Shown here: positions 58,776 to 64,000 of the stretch, in pieces
How positions within the stretch are numbered: position 1 is the stretch's first letter
Layout of the letters: each line of letters opens with the position of its first letter
From: Candidatus Avelusimicrobium gallinaceum
Lineage (GTDB): Bacteria > Elusimicrobiota > Elusimicrobia > Elusimicrobiales > Elusimicrobiaceae
Assembly (NCBI GenBank): GCA_944324965.1
Contig: CALUYH010000006.1
Span: 1-64,000 of the forward strand
DNA length: 64,000 nucleotides
Direction: 5' to 3'
Made by a program: the position numbers and the translations under genes
Notes under the pieces: generated by a model
Database searches by the model: none
Told to the model about the DNA's origin: nothing
What the model saw: the letters and a program-made list of their open reading frames with translations, nothing else

Positions 58776-59933
58776 ATGGATATTTTAACTTCTCTTACCA
58801 AAATTGCACACGCCACTTCGCTCTATGCGCTCACCTGGCAGCAACTGGTGATGATGGTGGTTTGCTGCTTTCTGTTGTGGCTGGGGATTAAAAAGCAGTT
58901 TGAACCGCTGCTTTTAATCCCGATTGCCTTCGGCGGGCTGCTGTCCAACATTCCGTTGGCGGGCATTGCCGAAGCGGGCGGTTTTTTGCGCATCGTGTAC
59001 GACGCCGGTATCCAGACGGGTCTGTTCCCGCTGTTTATCTTTATGTCCGTCGGCGCGATGACGGACTTTGGCCCGCTGATTGCCAACCCCAAAACGGCCC
59101 TGTTGGGCGGGGCGGCGCAGTTTGGCATTTTTGCCACGCTCATCGGCGCCATTGCGCTTTCGTATGTGCACTTTGGCGACGCGCAGCCGTTTGCGTTTGG
59201 CTTAAAAGAAGCGGCCTCTATCGGCATTATCGGCGGGGCGGACGGCCCGACGGCTATCTTTTTAACCTCCCGCTTGGCACCGCAGCTGTTGGGCGCCATT
59301 GCCGTGGCGGCCTATTCGTATATGGCGCTGGTACCGATTATCCAGCCGCCCATTATGAAGCTCTTGACCACCGACGCGGAACGCAAAATCAAAATGACGC
59401 AGCTGCGCCCCGTTTCCAAACGCGAGAAGATTTTGTTCCCGCTCGTGCTGTTGCTCTTGTGCGCGTTCCTCTTGCCGGATGCGGCACCCTTAATCGGTGC
59501 GCTTACGTTCGGGAACCTGATTAAAGAATCGGGCGTGGCGGAACGCTTGTCCAAAACCCTGCAAAATGATTTCTGCAACATTACCACCATTTTGCTCGGG
59601 CTGTCGGTCGGTTCCAAACTGCAGGCCAGCCAATTCTTAAAAACCGAAACGCTGGGTATCTTGGTGCTGGGCATTATTGCCTTCTCCATCGCCACGGCTT
59701 CGGGCGTGTTGTTGGCCAAACTGATGAACTGCTTCAGCAAGACCAAAATCAACCCGCTTATCGGTTCCGCCGGCGTGTCGGCTGTGCCGATGGCGGCGCG
59801 CGTTTCCAACAAAATCGGGTTGGAATACGACAAGAACAACTACCTCTTGATGCACGCGATGGGCCCCAACGTGGCGGGCGTAATCGGCAGTGCGGTGGCG
59901 GCGGGGGTGTTGTTATCGCTGCTTGGCAAATAA
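58776..59933 (+). CDS. oadB: Sodium-pumping decarboxylase beta subunit
   Basis: A 385-residue membrane protein of the OadB/GcdB/MmdB family, with about nine helices. It includes [20 protein letters not shown], the conserved [14 protein letters not shown] with the Asp needed for carboxybiotin decarboxylation and sodium transport, and [14 protein letters not shown]. It couples decarboxylation to export of sodium ions. It closes the birA-oadGAB operon before a terminator. Confidence 0.95.
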   Translation: MDILTSLTKIAHATSLYALTWQQLVMMVVCCFLLWLGIKKQFEPLLLIPIAFGGLLSNIPLAGIAEAGGFLRIVYDAGIQTGLFPLFIFMSVGAMTDFGPLIANPKTALLGGAAQFGIFATLIGAIALSYVHFGDAQPFAFGLKEAASIGIIGGADGPTAIFLTSRLAPQLLGAIAVAAYSYMALVPIIQPPIMKLLTTDAERKIKMTQLRPVSKREKILFPLVLLLLCAFLLPDAAPLIGALTFGNLIKESGVAERLSKTLQNDFCNITTILLGLSVGSKLQASQFLKTETLGILVLGIIAFSIATASGVLLAKLMNCFSKTKINPLIGSAGVSAVPMAARVSNKIGLEYDKNNYLLMHAMGPNVAGVIGSAVAAGVLLSLLGK

Positions 59934-59950
59934 TTTACGCCGCTTAAGGA

Positions 59951-59976
59951 ACGCCCCGCGAAAGCGGGGCGTTTTT
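59951..59976 (+). terminator. Rho-independent terminator after oadB
   Basis: ACGCCCCGC / GCGGGGCGT with loop GAAA and TTTTTG, five bases before the -10 of the next gene. Confidence 0.9.
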
Positions 59977-59977
59977 G

Positions 59978-59986
59978 TGCTACAAT
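59978..59986 (+). promoter_or_regulatory. Extended -10 promoter of the GT8 gene
   Basis: TGC-TACAAT lies 7 nt before the ATG at 59994. The region where a -35 would lie is the upstream terminator, so the extended -10 must suffice. Confidence 0.6.
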
Positions 59987-59993
59987 GACGTAT

Positions 59994-60941
59994 ATGAACA
60001 TTTCCCTATTTCCTTCGGACTCTACAAAAGACACCGCTATCGTGCTGGGGGCCACCGGCAATTTAACCTTTGCGTTGGGCGTTGTTTTAAAAGGGCTCAA
60101 ACGCCACAACGCGGCTTTGCTCAAGCGCGCCGATGTGGTGGTGTATTACCAAAACATGGATGAATCCTGCCGCCGCGCGCTGAACCGGGTGGTACCGTGC
60201 CGGTTTGTAGAATACCGTTTCCCGCATATGCAGGGAATGCGCCCGCACGTGCTGCGCGATTACGGGGAAATGACGTTTGCCCGTTATGAATGCTTCCGCT
60301 TGCTGGAGCACTACTCATACGTGCTGTGGTTGGACGCGGATATTTTGGTGCAAGGCGACCTAGCCGGTATGCTTGCGCAAATTCCGCACGGGATTGGCTT
60401 CCGGCGTGAGTATTATGATGAACGCGTGCGCGTGAATTTTACGCAGGACATTCCTCACTTTAAGATGGACGCCCCGCACTACAATGCGGGCATTATGGCG
60501 GCCAGCAACCTGCTGCCCGGCGACAAAAACCGCTTTTCCGATTGGTGCTACCAAAAGACCGAAGAAATCAGCAACGTTCTTTATTACCCGGACCAAGGAA
60601 TTTTACTTTTGATGTGCCAGCATTTTGGCCTGACCATTGACCCGCTGGACGAAAAATACAATTGCGAGGCCCGCCGCTGTGCCCCCGTCCTTAAACAATC
60701 CGCTCTGGTGCACGCCGTCGGTCACCGCAAATTTTGGAAATACTATTATTTTGACGAATGGTTCCAATTTTATAAAGAATGGGTGAAAGAAACCGGCCTG
60801 CCGTGCCAGAACAATTTCCCTGTTTTTAAACGGCTTGGGCTAACCAAATACCCGCTGTTTCAGGTGGCGCCCAATCCTGCCCAACACCCGCTTAAATTCA
60901 TCACGTATCTGTTCCGGGCGTGTTTGCATTTGCGTTATTGA
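59994..60941 (+). CDS. Glycosyltransferase family 8-like protein
   Basis: A 315-residue GT-A fold enzyme. It has VLGATGNLTFALGVVLKGLK at the N-terminus, YSYVLWLDADILVQGDL (DxD metal motif), HYNAGIMAASNLL, PDQGILLLMCQHF and a C-terminal HAVGHRKFWKYY. This fits family 8 transferases of lipopolysaccharide or glycan synthesis. No SD is present and the start is probably leaderless. It is monocistronic between terminators, and the acceptor is unknown. Confidence 0.8.
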   Translation: MNISLFPSDSTKDTAIVLGATGNLTFALGVVLKGLKRHNAALLKRADVVVYYQNMDESCRRALNRVVPCRFVEYRFPHMQGMRPHVLRDYGEMTFARYECFRLLEHYSYVLWLDADILVQGDLAGMLAQIPHGIGFRREYYDERVRVNFTQDIPHFKMDAPHYNAGIMAASNLLPGDKNRFSDWCYQKTEEISNVLYYPDQGILLLMCQHFGLTIDPLDEKYNCEARRCAPVLKQSALVHAVGHRKFWKYYYFDEWFQFYKEWVKETGLPCQNNFPVFKRLGLTKYPLFQVAPNPAQHPLKFITYLFRACLHLRY

Positions 60942-60944
60942 CAT

Positions 60945-60974
60945 AAAAATCCCGCTTTAAAAAGCGGGATTTTT
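60945..60974. terminator. Bidirectional terminator between GT8 and nth
   Basis: AAAAATCCCGCTT / AAGCGGGATTTTT. Confidence 0.9.
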
Positions 60975-60975
60975 G

Positions 60976-61623
60976 TTATTCGGAAATTTTCACACCGTTT
61001 CGGGGGCATATCGGGGCCAACCGGCAACGGCTGCACGCCGGCTTTCGGGCGTTGCACACCTGCCTGCCGTGCAGAATAAGCGCAATGCCAAACCACCCCC
61101 AGTATTTATACGGAATCAGTTTCATCAAATCCTGTTCCACTTTCACGGGGTCCGTTTGTTTGGTAAGCCCCAGCCGGTAGGACAGCCGTTTGATGTGCGT
61201 ATCCACCACAATGCCTTCGGGCTTTTTAAAATAATCCCCCAGCATCACGTTGGCGGTTTTGCGCGCTACGCCGCGCAGGGTGAGCAAATCTTTCATATTC
61301 TGCGGCACTTCGCCGCCGTACACTTCGCTGATGCGCTTGGAACTTTCAATTAACGACAAGGCTTTACTGTGGTAAAAGCCGGCGGAGTGGATGAGTCTTT
61401 CCACGTCTTTGATATCGGCCTGGGCCATTTGCTGCGGGGTGGAATAGGCCGCAAACAACGCGGGCGTAATTTGGTTCACGCGTTCATCCGTGCACTGGGC
61501 CGACAAAATCACCGCACACAGCAGTTGCCACGCGTTTTTGTGGTGCAGCGGAATGATATGCTTGGGGTAAAGCTGTTTAAGCGTTTTTAACAGGGCGGGA
61601 ACGTCGGGCTTTTTAGCGGGCAT
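60976..61623 (-). CDS. nth: Endonuclease III
   Basis: A 215-residue base-excision repair glycosylase/AP lyase. It has AVILSAQCTDERVNQIT, the HhH motif LLTLRGVARKTANVML with catalytic Lys, VVDTHIKRLSYRLG with catalytic Asp, and the 4Fe-4S motif CNARKPACSRCRLAPIC (CX6CX2CX5C). The start MPAKKPDVPALL at 61623 overlaps the end of the znuB-like gene by 11 nt, so it is the last gene of the znu operon. Confidence 0.96.
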   Translation of the reverse strand: MPAKKPDVPALLKTLKQLYPKHIIPLHHKNAWQLLCAVILSAQCTDERVNQITPALFAAYSTPQQMAQADIKDVERLIHSAGFYHSKALSLIESSKRISEVYGGEVPQNMKDLLTLRGVARKTANVMLGDYFKKPEGIVVDTHIKRLSYRLGLTKQTDPVKVEQDLMKLIPYKYWGWFGIALILHGRQVCNARKPACSRCRLAPICPRNGVKISE

Positions 61624-62434
61624 TTTTGAGCCCCCCCATTTTGCTCCAGCCGTAAGATAATGCCAAAATACACAAGTTAACCAAAATAATCGTGGCGCCG
61701 GACGGAATGTTGAACACGAACGACAAATACACCCCCGCCCACACGCTGGCCACGCCAAAGCATGCCGCCAGCCAGAGCACTTGTTTAAACGTGTGCGAAA
61801 TCAGCAACGCCGAAACGGGCGGAATAATGAGCAGGGCCGAAATCAGGAAAATGCCCACCACTTTAAACGCCAGCACCACGGCTACGGACGTTATCACCAC
61901 CAGCACCGTATTAATAGTCTGCACGGCAATGCCGCGGGTGCGGGCGAAGGGTTCGTCAAAGCAGGCGGAAGTCAAATCCCGGTAAAAAAAGAACAGCCCG
62001 GCTAAAACCGCCGCCAGCAACAGGCCGCATAACACGGCTTCGTCCTTGGAAACGGTCAAAATACTGCCGAACAAATAGCCCAATAAATCGGTATTAAATC
62101 CGCCGGCCAGCGCGGTAATCAAAAGCCCGACCGACAGCCCCGCCGCACTGACAATGCCGATAGCGGCGTCGCCATAGATTTTAAATTTTTGCGCCAGCTT
62201 CATAATGCCCAGCGACGCCGCCGCCACCACCGGCACCGATACATACACCGGATTGGCCGACAATAAAAGCGCCGCCGCCACGCCCGTCAAACACACGTGG
62301 CTCATGCCATCGCCGATGAGCGACAAACGCTTGAGCACCAAAAACACCCCCAATAAGGCGCACGCCGCCGCCACCAACGAACCGGCCGCCAGCCCGCGCT
62401 GCACAAACCCGTAGCTCAAAAATTCCGTAATCAT
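61613..62434 (-). CDS. znuB: ABC metal transporter permease (ZnuB-like)
   Basis: A 273-residue ABC-3 family permease with about eight helices. It has GVFLVLKRLSLIGDGMSHVC, FKVVGIFLISALLIIPPVSA and an internal FDEPFARTRGI segment. It forms the channel for zinc or manganese uptake with the ATPase upstream. The start MITEFLSYGF at 62434 is placed after GGAGG and overlaps the ATPase stop by ATGA. Metal choice is not certain. Confidence 0.92.
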   Translation of the reverse strand: MITEFLSYGFVQRGLAAGSLVAAACALLGVFLVLKRLSLIGDGMSHVCLTGVAAALLLSANPVYVSVPVVAAASLGIMKLAQKFKIYGDAAIGIVSAAGLSVGLLITALAGGFNTDLLGYLFGSILTVSKDEAVLCGLLLAAVLAGLFFFYRDLTSACFDEPFARTRGIAVQTINTVLVVITSVAVVLAFKVVGIFLISALLIIPPVSALLISHTFKQVLWLAACFGVASVWAGVYLSFVFNIPSGATIILVNLCILALSYGWSKMGGLKNAR

Positions 62435-63219
62435 TTGACCTCCTCCCCGCACGATCCGCCCAGCGGGCAGCGGCCGTGGTTGTGCAAATGGTCTATGGTG
62501 TGTTGGGCAAAAGCACCCAGTTTTTCGGCCACGGCGGCGGAATGGCAAAATTCCTGTTTGGTACCGTAGAACACGAGGGTTTTGTCTATATACATAAATT
62601 TGGAAATATATTTGCCCACTTCGCCCGTGTCGTGCGTGATGAGCAAAATCGTCACGCCAAAGCGGGTGTTCAACTCACCCAACAAATCAAAAAACATCTC
62701 GCGCGATTCGGGGTCCAGCGCGGTGGAAGGCTCGTCCAAAATCAGCAGTTCCGGCCGGCTGACCAGCGCCCGCGCCAACAAGACGCGCTGCTGTTGGCCG
62801 ATGGATAAATCGTGGAAAATCCGCCCCGCATATTCCCGCGTGCGGGTTTTTTGCATGGCTTCGTGCACTTGTTTTAACTCGCTGACCGATACGCCGCTGC
62901 CGTGCCGGTCCGAAAGGCCCATCAGCACCACTTCTTCGGCCGACACCGGGAACCCGCTTTGCGACACCGGGCTCTTTTGCGCCAAGTAGCCGATTTTGCG
63001 CCACTCTTTAAACGTGCGCAGCGGCTGGCCAAACAGCTTGATTTGGCCTTTGCCTTTTTCCAACCCTAAAAGCAATTTTAGCAGCGTGGTCTTTCCGCCG
63101 CCGTTGGGGCCGATAATACCCACATAATCGCCCGCGTTGACCGCAAACGAAATGTGTTCCAACACCGGCACGCGCACGTAAGCAAAACTTACATCTTGCG
63201 CTTCAATTACGCTTGGCAT
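62431..63219 (-). CDS. znuC: ABC metal transporter ATPase (ZnuC-like)
   Basis: A 262-residue ATPase. Walker A is GIIGPNGGGKTTLL, the signature is DLSIGQQQRVLLARAL, Walker B is LLILDEPSTALD and the H-loop is LLITHDTGEV. The C-terminus ends in a His/Cys tail, HTIDHLHNHGRCPLGGSC, that could bind metal. It overlaps the end of the binding protein gene by 13 nt and the permease by 4 nt. Confidence 0.94.
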   Translation of the reverse strand: MPSVIEAQDVSFAYVRVPVLEHISFAVNAGDYVGIIGPNGGGKTTLLKLLLGLEKGKGQIKLFGQPLRTFKEWRKIGYLAQKSPVSQSGFPVSAEEVVLMGLSDRHGSGVSVSELKQVHEAMQKTRTREYAGRIFHDLSIGQQQRVLLARALVSRPELLILDEPSTALDPESREMFFDLLGELNTRFGVTILLITHDTGEVGKYISKFMYIDKTLVFYGTKQEFCHSAAVAEKLGAFAQHTIDHLHNHGRCPLGGSCGEEVK

Positions 63220-64000
63220 CCGAGCCCCCTTTGCAGGCTTTGCAAATTGCGCCGCATCAGTTCCCCGTATGTCACGTTGGCGTCAAAATCCTGCTTGCTG
63301 ACGTGTTCCACCGTGTAAAGCGGCAGCACCTGGGCGCCGGTTTCTTCGGCCACCGTGGCGCTCAAGCGCGGAGAAAGGGTTTCCTCGGTAAAAATGGTGC
63401 GGATGTGGTTTTGGCGGATAAACTGAATTAAATCCGCCAGCTGGCGCACGGAGTTTTCCCCGTCGTGGGAAGAACCCGCCAGAGCGGAAAGGGAAAGATT
63501 ATAATTTTTGGTTAAATTGCCAAACGCCAAATGGCCCACGTGCACGACTTCGCGGCTTTGGCAGAACGCCAGGCCCTTTTGGTAAGATTCGTCCAATTCC
63601 TGCAGTTCTTTTTCCAACGCCTGCAAGTTGGCGCCGTACACTTCGCGGTGGGCGGGATCCTTTTGCACCAGCACCGACGCGATGGCCCGGGCAATTTTGC
63701 GGGTGTTTTTAAAATCCATCCAAATGTGCGGGTCATCCGAGGCGGGCGTATATTGGGCCGCCTGCACCACTTGCGTTTGCGGGCCGGCCGCGGCCAGCAC
63801 GTCTTTGGCCCAGGGTTCTATCCGGTCCGACACGTAGATAAAAATGTCCGCATTTTTAACGGTCACCAACACGCCGGGCGTCGGTTCAAACGAGTGCGGC
63901 TCGGCATTGGCCGGAAGCAGCATGGACACGTCGGCATAGTCCCCGGCCAGCTGTTTGGCCAGCGTGTACGGCACATAGCCGGACGTAACGACCTTGGGTT
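63207..64000 (-). CDS. znuA: Periplasmic metal-binding protein (ZnuA-like), 5' end outside window
   Basis: About 263 residues are visible; the start lies beyond 64000. The reading continues upstream as KVVTSGYVPYTLAKQLAGDY. Metal ligands fit the cluster A-I family: EPHSFEPTPG (His), DDPHIWMDFKN (His), VVHVGHLAFGN (His) and IRTIFTEETLSP (Glu). No long His-rich loop is present. It is the first known gene of the znu operon. Zinc is most likely; manganese is possible. Confidence 0.92.
   Translation of the reverse strand, partial: PKVVTSGYVPYTLAKQLAGDYADVSMLLPANAEPHSFEPTPGVLVTVKNADIFIYVSDRIEPWAKDVLAAAGPQTQVVQAAQYTPASDDPHIWMDFKNTRKIARAIASVLVQKDPAHREVYGANLQALEKELQELDESYQKGLAFCQSREVVHVGHLAFGNLTKNYNLSLSALAGSSHDGENSVRQLADLIQFIRQNHIRTIFTEETLSPRLSATVAEETGAQVLPLYTVEHVSKQDFDANVTYGELMRRNLQSLQRGLGCQA

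Noticed and set aside
1..64000. CRISPR arrays, insertion sequences, prophage or integrative elements
   Set aside because: No regularly spaced repeats, transposase, integrase or phage structural genes were seen in any frame.

Overview
The window is a 64 kb chromosomal segment of a GC-rich, diderm, probably fermentative and anaerobic bacterium. Evidence for an outer membrane includes two predicted beta-barrel proteins, SurA-like chaperones, lipoproteins and a ZnuA-type periplasmic binding protein. A prepilin peptidase with a lone GspG-like pseudopilin, a biotin-dependent sodium-pumping decarboxylase, bactofilin, AddAB and Mfd are all present. The overall style (pseudopilin sequence, gene content, many exported small proteins) reminds me of gut Elusimicrobiota; this is an impression, not a demonstrated assignment. 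I see no CRISPR array, insertion sequence, prophage or rRNA. No stretch longer than about 300 bp lacks a gene.

Layout. 1-322 is the broken end of an MFS transporter. 437-6382 is a redox cluster: a MerR regulator, an Fe-S flavoprotein, an exported carboxymuconolactone-decarboxylase-like protein, an exported cupin, a DXS-like thiamine enzyme, a lipoprotein flavodoxin, a DUF4405 membrane protein and a membrane-anchored flavodoxin. Two near-identical MerR-type promoters drive it. 6485-8852 is an ECF sigma factor, a Cys-rich putative anti-sigma factor and a thioredoxin-CcdA fusion. 8941-10543 is an ArsR regulator, a DUF318-type permease and a small thioredoxin-like protein. 10617-19456 holds tRNA-Ser, a beta-barrel protein, gldA, valS, two exported PepT-like peptidases and rdgB. 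19522-22800 (minus strand) holds prepilin peptidase, pseudopilin, an M20 peptidase and a Nif3-like protein. 22826-26505 is cell-wall related (amidase, beta-barrel, SpoIID-like protein). tRNA-Leu follows, then a minus-strand M23 peptidase/bactofilin/SurA-N/PfkB operon.

30406-39571 (minus strand) carries addB-addA, ybaB, a CoA-binding protein, an aldo-keto reductase and an SPL-family radical SAM protein. 39630-40868 is sixA and uppP. 40939-47371 (minus strand) is a two-component system, rsmD and a small PD-(D/E)XK nuclease, followed by proB-proA-proC. 47488-54859 is PBP1A, mfd and two SurA-like proteins. 54949-60941 is pdxA, then birA-oadG-oadA-oadB (the biotin ligase sits next to its probable substrate), then a GT8 glycosyltransferase. 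60976-64000 (minus strand) is znuA-znuC-znuB-nth, with znuA cut by the window edge.

Three signals stand out. (1) Extracytoplasmic flavodoxins flank a possible transmembrane heme protein under MerR control. The same cluster has a DXS-like enzyme that appears to lack both substrate-phosphate arginines. (2) Several starts share a TGn-TAnnnT element 6-9 nt before the ATG with no Shine-Dalgarno sequence, which suggests leaderless transcripts. (3) A compact three-stem structured element lies at 25395-25471. All functions are inferred from sequence reading alone; no database search was possible.
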